The notes under the pieces: model-generated
What the model was told of the DNA's origin: nothing
Databases searched by the model: none
Seen by the model: only the letters and a program-made list of their open reading frames with translations
In this document: in pieces, positions 37,051 through 44,721 of the stretch
Numbering within the stretch: the first letter of the stretch is position 1
Layout: each line of letters opens with the position of its first letter
NCBI GenBank assembly: GCA_965661005.1
Contig: CBFICB010000003.1
Coordinates: 186,001-250,000, forward strand
DNA length: 64,000 nt
Reading direction: 5' to 3'
DNA from: UBA5109 sp965661005
GTDB lineage: Bacteria; Pseudomonadota; Gammaproteobacteria; Pseudomonadales; Pseudohongiellaceae
Translations under genes and position numbers: made by a program

Positions 37051-38241
37051 ATGGAATCGAGCGCTTACTCCCGCCGAAAATTATTACAATACTTTGCTGG
37101 CAGTCCTTTGCTTGCAGGATTAAGCAGCCTTCCTTTAATGGCTGCTGAGCGTCTTGATGACAGGGAATAAATTGCCGAGTCAGCTGAGTGGGCGGTAAAT
37201 GTTTTCGATATGGAGAATGTCGCCTTACAAAACTTGAGTCAGGCACATTGGACCTATATTTCTCAAGGAGTAGATGAATTGACATTACTTGCCAACAGGG
37301 AAGGCTATGAAAGACTTCACCTTAGAGCTCGCAGACTTGTTGATGCCAGTAACATCAATATGCAAACTGAATTACTCGGACATACTTTAACTTCTCCGAT
37401 TATTATGGCTCCTGTAGGATGCCTAGGCATGGCCCACGCAAATGGTGAAGTCGAAGCTGCCATGGGCGCAAGAGCCACTGGGCATAAAATGATTTTATCT
37501 ACAGCAGCAACTTTTGGCATAGAAGACGTCAATGCAGCCCGTGGAGAACCCGTCTGGTTTCAGCTTTATCCAACCAATATCTGGGAAATTACACAGGGCA
37601 TTTTGCGTCGAGTGGAGGCCTCAGGGTCAGATGTTTTGTTTTTAACCACCGACATCCCTGCCCGCAATCAGGACCGTATGCGCCGTTTTGACCAGAACTC
37701 TGATGCATGCACTGATTGTCATATTCCAGGCAGCACGTTTGCAGACAGAACTATGCTTCAGAGCTTGAATGCACCTCGCGATATCAGCTCACAAAATACG
37801 GCTATGGACTGGGAGTGGCTTAGACGACTAGGAGATTCCACTAACATGAAGATCGTCATTAAGGGGATTACTCACCCTGAAGATGCCAGACTGGCGATCA
37901 GCGCTGGCGTTGATGCTATCCATGTATCCAATCACGGTGGTCGAGCTGATGAAAGTGGATACGCTACCATTGATTCCCTGCCTGAAGTAGTCAATGTTGT
38001 TCGAGGGCGTATACCTGTGATCATGGATGGAGGTATACAACGTGGAATGGATGTTCTAAAAGCCCTGGCTCTTGGCGCAGATGCTGTTTGTATTGGCAGA
38101 CCTTACATCTGGGGACTAGCAGCTTTTGGCCAGGAAGGTGTGGCTAAGGTCTTACAGATACTTGATAAGGAGCTGGAAATCGCGATGCGTCAGGCTGGCA
38201 CACCTTCACTTGCAGACATCACAAGAAACACTATCCGTTAG
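37051..38241 (+). pseudogene. Tat-leader FMN-dependent alpha-hydroxy-acid dehydrogenase, interrupted by TAA
   Basis: This frame encodes a lactate dehydrogenase/glycolate oxidase-family flavoprotein. A Tat leader starts at ATG 37051, seven bases after GAGG, and contains SRRKLLQYFAG at residues 7-17. The same frame then meets TAA at 37168-37170 (codon 40). It continues without a break through EWAVNVFDMENVA, a conserved family opening, and on to the FMN-domain motifs LTTDIPARNQDRMRR, HVSNHGGRADE with the catalytic histidine, and MDGGIQRGMDV. Apart from the TAA all is intact over 396 codons. Reinitiation at ATG 37210 has no ribosome-binding site and would give a cytosolic protein missing the conserved start. 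I infer a recent nonsense mutation. Confidence 0.8.
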
Positions 38242-38293
38242 AAAAACGGCGCTATTAATATTTTCAAGCCGTCAAGGTTTTAGATAATCAGCT

Positions 38294-39052
38294 TCACTCA
38301 GGCAAGACATCATCAACTTGAAAAGATCCAGGCAAACCATCTCGCTGAAGGAAAACATTATCTCGATTACCTTCGGCACATAGGTATTCCAGAATTTCGA
38401 ATTCATTTCTCAGGTTGTATAAATATTTTTTCCAGATAGGCCGTGAGAAATATTCTTCGTCTTCTAATTGCAAAACAACCTGAAGAGTCTGACCATTATC
38501 CAGCAAACTATACCATTCAGTGAGGTGAGCCTTATTAGACATCGGGATGCCGTCCAAGGAAAGCCAGGCTTTGCCATTAAAGTTTTGCGTATCAACTATT
38601 AAAGTACCATTTTCCCAATAGCCAGTAGCATGCCCCATAAAGCGCTGATCTTCGGCAGAATCAGGATGACCACGACCATCGGTGTAAACAATGCGAAAGA
38701 TACTTTCATATTCAAAAAGCTGAACAAAGCGGCCTTCATTTTGAATAATTTCAAAGGGGTATGGCCCGCCAAGATGGCGTGGCATTGATGGCAGACACAT
38801 AGCACTTGGGTCAAATGCAGGTCTGACCACTTCTACCGCTTCCAGGCCTTTCTCATTTAAATATTCCTCGCGAGAGAGGGGCTCAAAATTTTCATCAAGG
38901 TTTCCAGAAAGACTGCGATTGGATCTCATCCAAAGCCCCGTCATACCAGATAGCTCAGATGCTGCAGTGCCCATAGGACTATCTGCTGCAACACCTTGGC
39001 TTACATTCATTAAGGCAAAAGCAGCCAACATAAAAGTAAAAACCAACTTCAC
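38294..39052 (-). CDS. Secreted protein of unknown function paired with a DUF6152 gene
   Basis: A 252-residue protein with a signal peptide (hydrophobic residues 3-20, cleaved near GVAAD). Visible stretches include GLWMRSNRS, ATGYWENGTLIVDTQNFNGKAW and a conserved-looking MCLPSMPRHLGGPYPFEI. I recall similar proteins beside DUF6152 proteins in marine and soil proteobacteria, but no function. The start is GTG 39052, overlapping the stop of the upstream DUF6152 gene by four bases (GTGA), so translation is coupled. Probably periplasmic. Confidence 0.7.
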   Translation of the reverse strand: MKLVFTFMLAAFALMNVSQGVAADSPMGTAASELSGMTGLWMRSNRSLSGNLDENFEPLSREEYLNEKGLEAVEVVRPAFDPSAMCLPSMPRHLGGPYPFEIIQNEGRFVQLFEYESIFRIVYTDGRGHPDSAEDQRFMGHATGYWENGTLIVDTQNFNGKAWLSLDGIPMSNKAHLTEWYSLLDNGQTLQVVLQLEDEEYFSRPIWKKYLYNLRNEFEILEYLCAEGNRDNVFLQRDGLPGSFQVDDVLPE

Positions 39053-39468
39053 CGTGGCCCCTCCTCTATCGGGTCAGCTGCAGTTGGGCTGTCAGCATTG
39101 ATGATAGTGCCATCAGCCTTTTCAATCGTCGCAATAGATCCGCCAGGCAAACCACTTCTTAATGGGTAAATAGTCAAGGTGACTTGTTCGCCAGCCATAA
39201 CCGTATTTCTTGTCCAGTCTCTTCTCCCCAGTTGATTTGGACTTCTTCCTTCAATACTCCATTCAACCAGTTCATTTGTTTCAGCATCAGTGACCCATAT
39301 CTGAATCCATGTGTGCGGGTTGACCCATTGAAATTCTTTAACCTCTCCCGAAATTTGAATTGGATTCTCCCTGTCAAACATCTGAAAGCTATGATGTGCC
39401 TTCGCATTCAACGTGCTTAGCATCAAGACCAGCATCAACATAGCACTTCTGGTTCTCTGGTTAAACAT
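39049..39468 (-). CDS. DUF6152 family secreted protein
   Basis: A 139-residue exported protein. The signal peptide (about 1-24) ends near NAKA, followed by HHSFQMFDRENPIQISGEV. The stretch EFQWVNPHTWIQIWV, then EWSIEGRSPNQLGRRDW and GEQVTLTIYPLRSGLPGG are the conserved blocks of the DUF6152 family as I know it. A small beta-rich periplasmic fold is likely. It is co-translated with the gene at 38294. The N-terminal HH after cleavage might bind metal; this is speculation. Confidence 0.78.
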   Translation of the reverse strand: MFNQRTRSAMLMLVLMLSTLNAKAHHSFQMFDRENPIQISGEVKEFQWVNPHTWIQIWVTDAETNELVEWSIEGRSPNQLGRRDWTRNTVMAGEQVTLTIYPLRSGLPGGSIATIEKADGTIINADSPTAADPIEEGPR

Positions 39469-39526
39469 AAACTACATCCCTACAGAATAGATCAATTTAA
39501 GGTATCCCATGATGGTCAAAGCTTTA

Positions 39527-40600
39527 TTATTCAGTTTGCAATAATTTAAAGTGAGCTTCAGCGGCATCAAGCGCAACAATTTGGGCAGCCATTATTCTAA
39601 CAAACACATCTCGACCGACTACCCAAGGAGACGCTGGAACAGGTTGCCCCAAGGCTTCTACAGCCTCTATGTATTTTGAAAATTGATAAGTGCCGTCTAC
39701 GACAGGATGATTTGAAATAATCGCATCAGCACCTGCCTCTACAGACAGTTTTGTAAATCGCAAAAGCTGATATCGATAATTTAAAATTCCGCTATTTACA
39801 TCACTTACTTCTAGATTATTGGGCATGCCATTGCCACCCCAGAAAGACACCATATGAGCTTTGCCATTATGGGTAGTGGGTATCAATGCGGATAGCGTTG
39901 CTAAAGTATGACCTGGTGTTTCGTAAAAGGTAACAGACTTATCGCCTAGGGTAAGGACTTGACCATCTGCCATAGCAGAACCTCTATCTCCTCGCACTGG
40001 TAATGCTCCAACTTCTCGCCCCTGAGCCCTCCTGCGCTCATTGGACAACTCCATCAGTCCCCAATCGGCATCTCCCATGAATACATGAGCATTATAGGTA
40101 TCTTGAATATAACGAGCCCCACCATAATGGTCACCATGCCCGTGCATGATTACCAGATATTTAATGTCACTTGGATCTAACCCCAACTCTTGCATTTTGG
40201 GCACCAAAATATCTCTGGCTTCATCATTAGTATTTAAGGCATCAAAAAGAATGATGCCTTCACTGGTTTCTAGCACCCATGTTCCTACCGAAGCAAAACC
40301 AATGTAATAAAGGTCATCAAATGCCTTAACTGCAATTACTTCATTGAGAGCTCCAAGTGCACGTAATGGGCTTGGATCTTGCGGGGCAATGACATTTCCG
40401 CTACCTAAAAACATAGGTAGTGCTCCTGCATAAGGCTTATCCTCTGCAAGCAAAAATGCCAGATCAACCAAGCCCTGCACAACTGAATCTCCGCTCGTTG
40501 CTTGTTGCGCATTCGAAACAGAACTGAAAACCATGCAAGAGAAAAAAAGCACCTTGATTACGGCTCTATGGACAAATGTTTTTCTTGTAAAGGACTTCAT
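39527..40600 (-). CDS. Exported metallo-beta-lactamase-fold hydrolase
   Basis: A 357-residue zinc hydrolase of the metallo-beta-lactamase superfamily. The first metal motif HGHGDH is in LVIMHGHGDHYGGARYI near residue 150; later ligands are in YETPGHTLATLSALIP and NHPVVDGTY. A signal peptide ends near SNAQQ. The layout recalls subclass B3-type proteins, many of which are not antibiotic enzymes, so I make no resistance claim. ATG 40600 was chosen because GGGAGAG lies upstream; the frame to 40615 begins with TTG. It precedes the DUF6152 gene by about 58 bases on the same strand. Confidence 0.85.
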   Translation of the reverse strand: MKSFTRKTFVHRAVIKVLFFSCMVFSSVSNAQQATSGDSVVQGLVDLAFLLAEDKPYAGALPMFLGSGNVIAPQDPSPLRALGALNEVIAVKAFDDLYYIGFASVGTWVLETSEGIILFDALNTNDEARDILVPKMQELGLDPSDIKYLVIMHGHGDHYGGARYIQDTYNAHVFMGDADWGLMELSNERRRAQGREVGALPVRGDRGSAMADGQVLTLGDKSVTFYETPGHTLATLSALIPTTHNGKAHMVSFWGGNGMPNNLEVSDVNSGILNYRYQLLRFTKLSVEAGADAIISNHPVVDGTYQFSKYIEAVEALGQPVPASPWVVGRDVFVRIMAAQIVALDAAEAHFKLLQTE

Positions 40601-40785
40601 AACTCTCTCCCTCAATATTTATTTTGTTATTATGCTTACTTTAGAGTATCCAGCATCTATAAATAATTCACCTTAAATTAATATCCAAGTTACATATTAG
40701 TTAAATATTCTGCAAACTATAATTTATTAACTTTATTCAATGTCTGCTTTAAGCCTAAAGCAAACGTAAATACCCTTTTATCCTT

Positions 40786-41166
40786 TTACACTTTACCCTT
40801 ATTCGCCAGCTTATAGGCATTTTGCTCCCAATTTTGGCCGTCAAAGGCATTCACTGTTACTGATTTAGGTTTAGTATCCAAGCAGTTGATATTGATATCA
40901 ATCCCATCAGGGTTTGAGCGCGGAGTATAAAACGGTTTTACTCCGCAAATTTTACAGAAGGTATGCTTTGCAACATGTGTATTAAATGAATATGTTGTCA
41001 TTGATTCACTGCCGGCAAGAAGCTTGAAATTTGCCAAAGGCAGGATCAGGTGTAGAAAACCTGATTTTGAACACACTGAGCAGTTACAGGACTCTGCTTC
41101 AATAATGTCAGGAGCTTCAACTTCAAATTGTATCACGCCACAATGGCAACTTCCTTTATATTGCAT
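40786..41166 (-). CDS. GFA / CENP-V domain protein
   Basis: A 126-residue zinc protein of the glutathione-dependent formaldehyde-activating (GFA)/CENP-V family. Zinc cysteines are visible in SCHCGVIQFEV (residues 6-8), CNCSVCSKSGF (near 28-33) and HTFCKICGVKPFY (near 72-75). Family members are often called S-(hydroxymethyl)glutathione synthases, but that activity is disputed and cannot be read from sequence. It stands alone, with a 185-base AT-rich gap to the hydrolase gene. Confidence 0.87.
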   Translation of the reverse strand: MQYKGSCHCGVIQFEVEAPDIIEAESCNCSVCSKSGFLHLILPLANFKLLAGSESMTTYSFNTHVAKHTFCKICGVKPFYTPRSNPDGIDININCLDTKPKSVTVNAFDGQNWEQNAYKLANKGKV

Positions 41167-41227
41167 TTCTTTCTAGATCTTTTAATGTGTGCCAAGTCTC
41201 TGTAGCAGACACTTAGTAATATCCCCA

Positions 41228-41643
41228 TTAATCGTATTCGCTCTCCTCTTCCTGATCCATCCTTTCTCTTTCTTCTTCTATACGTTCACGTGCATCTTCT
41301 TCTCTATCCATTTCATCATCTTCTGCGTCCCTTTCATCATCTTCCCGCTCACCACGCATAGCTGCTTCCTTAACTCTTTCTTCACGCGCTGTGTCCCGCT
41401 CTTCTTCATTAGCCTCTCTGCCTAGCGCGCGCTCTTGTCTAGCAGCCTTTCTCTAGCAGCTTCTTGTTGTTCCGCTCCTCTTTCTGCCGCTCTTTCTGCA
41501 CGCTCAAGTTGGCGTTCATTTGCAACATCGCTTCGATTTTCCTGTCCTCTTCCTTGGGAGTTACTAGATTGGGCCAATACTGAATTCATTGAAAAACATA
41601 GAGAGAGTATGGCACTTGCAAACATTAACTTCTTAAGATTCAT
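41228..41643 (-). pseudogene. Secreted Glu/Arg-rich charged protein with a one-base frameshift
   Basis: From ATG 41643 (GAGG upstream) the frame encodes a signal peptide ending near SVLAQ. Then come charged repeats such as RAERAAERGAEQQEAARE. It meets TAG at 41422-41424. A -1 shift around 41450, near the GAGAAAGGC stretch, leads into an open frame with the same odd composition (REANEEERDTAREERV, then many Glu/Asp/Arg) ending at TAA 41228. The matching composition on both sides indicates a single gene that lost one base. Function unknown; long charged helices are likely. The short product alone could also be the real protein. Confidence 0.6.
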
Positions 41644-41847
41644 TGGGCTTATTACCTCACTGGCTTGGGTTTCAAACATTATGAGACTGCTTTTCTGGCT
41701 TAGCAAGCAGATATCTCTTTCGATACAAAGCAGATACTCAGCTTTCAAACTCAAAATGCCATATCAGCAGCCACTCTAATAGGCAGAAATGTGCCTCAGA
41801 GTCCATTTTGTTTATTATGATTTAAAAAAATTAAGCTAGCTAAAAGC

Positions 41848-41886
41848 AAAAAACCAACATCACTATATTGTAATGTTGGTTTTTTA
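41848..41886 (-). terminator. Terminator of the tRNA-Ala/tRNA-Glu transcript
   Basis: AAAACCAACAT pairs with ATGTTGGTTTT across a 12-nt loop (41848-41860 and 41873-41885). On the minus strand it ends in a T-run, 40 bases after tRNA-Glu. Confidence 0.82.
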
Positions 41887-41923
41887 TTCGACATATATAA
41901 ATCATTTGATTTATATACAAATA

Positions 41924-41999
41924 TGGCGTCCCCTAGGGGGTTCGAACCCCTGTTGCCTGGATGAAAACCAGGTGTCCTAGGCCTCTAGACGAAGGGGAC
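41924..41999 (-). tRNA. tRNA-Glu (anticodon UUC)
   Basis: The 76-nt minus-strand sequence starts GTCCCCTTCGTCTAGAGGCC and folds into a full cloverleaf. The anticodon arm has a CCTGG/CCAGG stem with loop TTTTCAT, so the anticodon is UUC. The T arm is GGGGTTCGAACCCC and the acceptor stem GTCCCCT/AGGGGAC. The CCA end is encoded. It lies 36 bases after tRNA-Ala on the same transcript. Confidence 0.97.
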
Positions 42000-42035
42000 A
42001 AGGCTGTTTGCAAAAAAAGGAATGAACTGTATGGG

Positions 42036-42111
42036 TGGTGGAGCCAAGGAGGATCGAACTCCTGACCTCAACGCTGCCAGCGTTGCGCTCTCCCAGCTGA
42101 GCTATGGCCCC
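42036..42111 (-). tRNA. tRNA-Ala (anticodon GGC)
   Basis: The 76-nt minus-strand sequence starts GGGGCCATAGCTCAGCTGGG. The anticodon stem CAACG/CGTTG encloses CTGGCAG, giving anticodon GGC. The T loop GTTCGATC and an encoded CCA are present. It is the first of two tRNAs behind a strong promoter. Confidence 0.97.
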
Positions 42112-42179
42112 GCTTTTTCACCCTACAAACAAACTAATTGTTGCAAGTATTTGCCGACCAGAAGTCAGCAAAGACGCGC

Positions 42180-42208
42180 ATTCTAGACAGCACCCTGCAA
42201 GCTGTCAA
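42180..42208 (-). promoter_or_regulatory. Strong sigma-70 promoter of the tRNA pair
   Basis: On the minus strand a perfect TTGACA (42203-42208) and TAGAAT (42180-42185) are spaced by 17 bases. A GC-rich discriminator (GCGCGTC) follows, typical of stable-RNA promoters under stringent control. It lies between the gltX stop and tRNA-Ala. Confidence 0.88.
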
Positions 42209-42220
42209 GGAATAAAGAGA

Positions 42221-43726
42221 TTATTGAGATTGCTCGGACTGATGCCCTAAAGCCGCATATTCTTTTTCAAGAATCTTTAGTTGCTTTTTTGATACCCCAC
42301 CCAAAATAGCTATGGCGTGCCTTAATCTCGCTCGTGTTATATCCAAACCTAAAACGGCCATTGAATCTATCACTGAGGTCGAAACTGAACTTCCCGCTAT
42401 TGCTATAAAAACCGGAAATAAAAAGTCGCGTATTTTAAAACCCAAAGACTCGGCAAGTTGTATTAAGGCTTGCTCAATTCTATCTCTGTGCCAGGCAGCC
42501 AACTCTTCCACTCTCCATGCTATAAATTGCAAAACCTTCTTTGAGTCATCCTGGCTCAGCACCTTGTGTTCAAAGCTTTCAAGCTGAATAACAGGCAAGC
42601 CTGAATAAAAGAATCCTGCGAGCGGCGCTATATCTGAAAAGCGTTCAACTCGTTGTTTAATCAAAGGCACAATGGCTTGTAACATTTCCGGTTGAAAAGC
42701 CCATTTCGAAAAACGCTGAATAAACTCGTCGTCGGACAAGCTTTCCCGCAAGTAACGACCATTTAGCCAGTCAAGTTTTTCAGTATCAAATACAGGCCCA
42801 CCAAGTGATACACGATTTATATCGAAGTTATTAATCATTTCTGCTAGGGAAAACATCTCTTGCTCATCTGGCATAGACCACCCCATCATCCCCAGATAGT
42901 TACATAAGGCTTCTGGCAAATATCCCATACGCTGATAATATCCAATACTGGTAGGGTTTTTGCGTTTACTTAGTTTGCTTTTATCAGTATTTCTCAATAA
43001 AGGCATGTGACAGAGTACCGGGGCTTCCCAACCAAAATACTGGTAAAGCAATAAATGCTTGGGAGCTGAATTAATCCACTCTTCTCCGCGGATAACATGA
43101 GTTATCTGCATTAGATGGTCGTCCACGACATTAGCCAGATGGTAAGTTGGTAGTCCGTCAGACTTCATTAGCACTTGCATATCTATTTGTTGCCAATCAA
43201 TGCTGACATCATCCCGAAGCATATCTTTCACGACACAACTGCCTTCAGAAGGAATTTTCATTCGAATTACATGGGGAAGGTTTTTATTGAGTTTTTCAGT
43301 AACTTCAGCCTCACTAAGGTGTAAGCAATGGCCGTCATAACCCAAGGGGCTTTTCTCTGCCATTTGTTGCTTGCGAAGCTCAGTTAAACGTTCTGCGCTA
43401 CAAAAGCAATGAAAGGCATGGCCTTGATTTAAGAGTTGCTCAACATGTTCAGTGTAAATAGCACTGCGCTCACTCTGACGATACGGCCCAAATGCACCAC
43501 CTTTATCTGGCCCTTCATCCCAATTAAGCCCTAACCAACTTAGTGCCTCTAATATGTCATCCTCAGATTGCTTAGTGCTACGTAACTGGTCAGTGTCTTC
43601 AATTCTTAGAATAAACTTCCCTCCATGTTGACGGGCAAAACATAGGTTAAACAATGCAATATAAGCAGTGCCTACATGAGGATCCCCTGTCGGAGACGGC
43701 GCAATTCTGGTTCTAACTTCAGACAT
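42221..43726 (-). CDS. gltX: Glutamyl-tRNA synthetase
   Basis: GltX charges tRNA-Glu. It is a class I enzyme with the HIGH-type motif PSPTGDPHVGT at residues 10-20 and the KMSKS-type KLSKRKNP near residue 252. Zinc-type cysteines (FHCFCSAERL) lie near 108-112. Length (501 residues) is normal for the non-discriminating gammaproteobacterial type. The downstream tRNA-Glu is its own substrate, though the tRNAs have their own promoter. The C-terminal anticodon-binding domain is complete, ending near HQSEQSQ. Confidence 0.95.
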   Translation of the reverse strand: MSEVRTRIAPSPTGDPHVGTAYIALFNLCFARQHGGKFILRIEDTDQLRSTKQSEDDILEALSWLGLNWDEGPDKGGAFGPYRQSERSAIYTEHVEQLLNQGHAFHCFCSAERLTELRKQQMAEKSPLGYDGHCLHLSEAEVTEKLNKNLPHVIRMKIPSEGSCVVKDMLRDDVSIDWQQIDMQVLMKSDGLPTYHLANVVDDHLMQITHVIRGEEWINSAPKHLLLYQYFGWEAPVLCHMPLLRNTDKSKLSKRKNPTSIGYYQRMGYLPEALCNYLGMMGWSMPDEQEMFSLAEMINNFDINRVSLGGPVFDTEKLDWLNGRYLRESLSDDEFIQRFSKWAFQPEMLQAIVPLIKQRVERFSDIAPLAGFFYSGLPVIQLESFEHKVLSQDDSKKVLQFIAWRVEELAAWHRDRIEQALIQLAESLGFKIRDFLFPVFIAIAGSSVSTSVIDSMAVLGLDITRARLRHAIAILGGVSKKQLKILEKEYAALGHQSEQSQ

Positions 43727-43839
43727 TTTTTTCCTGTTTAACTAACTCGCATACTGCGCAAAGCTCAGCATTATACTTGAAGTGATAGCTAATGACTTAC
43801 TGTTTAAAAATGGCTCAACAACATTGTGTATATAATAAT

Positions 43840-44310
43840 TTAAGAGCCAAAATTATCTAGCTCATCACCGCTTAAACGATACACGGTCCATTCATCTTGG
43901 GGTTTAGCTCCCAGAGATTTATAAAACTCAATTGCTGGTGTGTTCCAGTCAAGTACTGACCATTCTACTCGTCCACAATTATTGCTTAACGCGATATTCG
44001 CTACTTTTTGCAATAACGCTTTGCCTATACCCTGATGCCTATAATCTGGCGACACATAGATGTCTTCCAGATAGATACCGTTTTTCCCAAGCCAGGTCGA
44101 GTAGTTATAAAAATAAACTGCATAGGCGACAGGCTTGGTATCAACTTCTGCAATCAAGGCGGATGTTTTTGAGCCACTGCCAAACATGGATTCACGAATC
44201 CCTTCTACCGTAGTTAATACCTCATGTTCAGCTTTTTCATAGATCGCGAGCTCTATAATGAAGGCTAAAATTATTTCAGCATCTTCGGCTGTCGCTTGAC
44301 GAATATTCAT
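43840..44310 (-). CDS. GNAT acetyltransferase, spermidine/diamine acetyltransferase-like
   Basis: A 156-residue GNAT-fold acetyltransferase. The acetyl-CoA loop is YRHQGIGKALLQ near residue 93. The stretches LAIYEKAEHEV, IYLEDIYVSPDYR and LDWNTPAIEFYKSLGA closely resemble eukaryotic and bacterial spermidine/spermine or thialysine N-acetyltransferases. So an amine substrate is likely but unproven. I chose ATG 44310 (MNIRQATAEDA), which has AGGT upstream; the frame back to 44331 begins with GTG. No partner genes are apparent. Confidence 0.82.
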   Translation of the reverse strand: MNIRQATAEDAEIILAFIIELAIYEKAEHEVLTTVEGIRESMFGSGSKTSALIAEVDTKPVAYAVYFYNYSTWLGKNGIYLEDIYVSPDYRHQGIGKALLQKVANIALSNNCGRVEWSVLDWNTPAIEFYKSLGAKPQDEWTVYRLSGDELDNFGS

Positions 44311-44437
44311 TAAACCTATATCTCCCAGCACAAACAGCCTTGTATTTTACACACTTTAATTTTGAATATTATATTAATATTATACTTTAATATGATTATT
44401 TAAATTATTGTTTTATAGTCTTATTATAATTAATAAA

Positions 44438-44451
44438 AAGAACATGTTCTT
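44438..44451. repeat. 14-bp perfect palindrome, candidate operator
   Basis: AAGAACATGTTCTT is its own reverse complement. It lies about 270 bases upstream of the dehydrogenase start and 130 bases from the acetyltransferase start. It could bind a dimeric regulator. No regulator is recognised. Confidence 0.4.
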
Positions 44452-44527
44452 AGCGCAATAATTGCTCAGGCCTATAGCAAAGGCAACCTTTTAAATAAAT
44501 CCTAAACACATTGATTCATATTTTATG

Positions 44528-44574
44528 CTTTGACCCTGAGGTAAAAGCCACACTAAAAATAATAAGGGTCAAAG
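44528..44574. repeat. 10-bp-arm inverted repeat upstream of glutamate dehydrogenase
   Basis: CTTTGACCCT (44528-44537) and AGGGTCAAAG (44565-44574) are perfect arms around 27 bases. It may be a two-site operator or an RNA hairpin. There is no T-run, so it is not a good terminator. Confidence 0.45.
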
Positions 44575-44721
44575 AAATTTTAAGTTGAAGAAGGTATCTT
44601 TGGCACTGATTTAATTTTAGAACTGCTTTTTTACACCGCACTACAATTTTGAGACTAAAACATGAATATTGAGATTGGACCGGATGACGCCATAATTCCA
44701 GAGGCGTAATGGAATTCTTCC

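Larger units (their letters stand above)
44311..44721. other. Gene-poor gap with palindromes upstream of the glutamate dehydrogenase
   Basis: About 410 bases of AT-rich sequence without a convincing gene. It holds a perfect 14-bp palindrome at 44438-44451 and a long-armed inverted repeat at 44528-44574, listed separately. A 15-codon frame at 44662 ending in TAA is in phase with the dehydrogenase but looks accidental. Confidence 0.5.

Noticed and set aside
39527..40600. Antibiotic-resistance beta-lactamase
   Set aside because: The fold motif is present, but the superfamily is broad and nothing here supports activity on beta-lactams.
41189..41425. A Phe/Ser-rich plus-strand open frame
   Set aside because: It is the complement of the Glu/Arg-rich coding sequence; its composition is a by-product of that gene.
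41924..42111. tRNA genes as an attachment site for an integrated element
   Set aside because: No integrase and no repeat of a tRNA 3' end was seen on either side; the flanking genes are ordinary.
44662..44709. A 15-codon in-phase frame upstream of glutamate dehydrogenase as a true N-terminus
   Set aside because: The family N-terminus matches the ATG at 44722, and the short peptide shows no family similarity.
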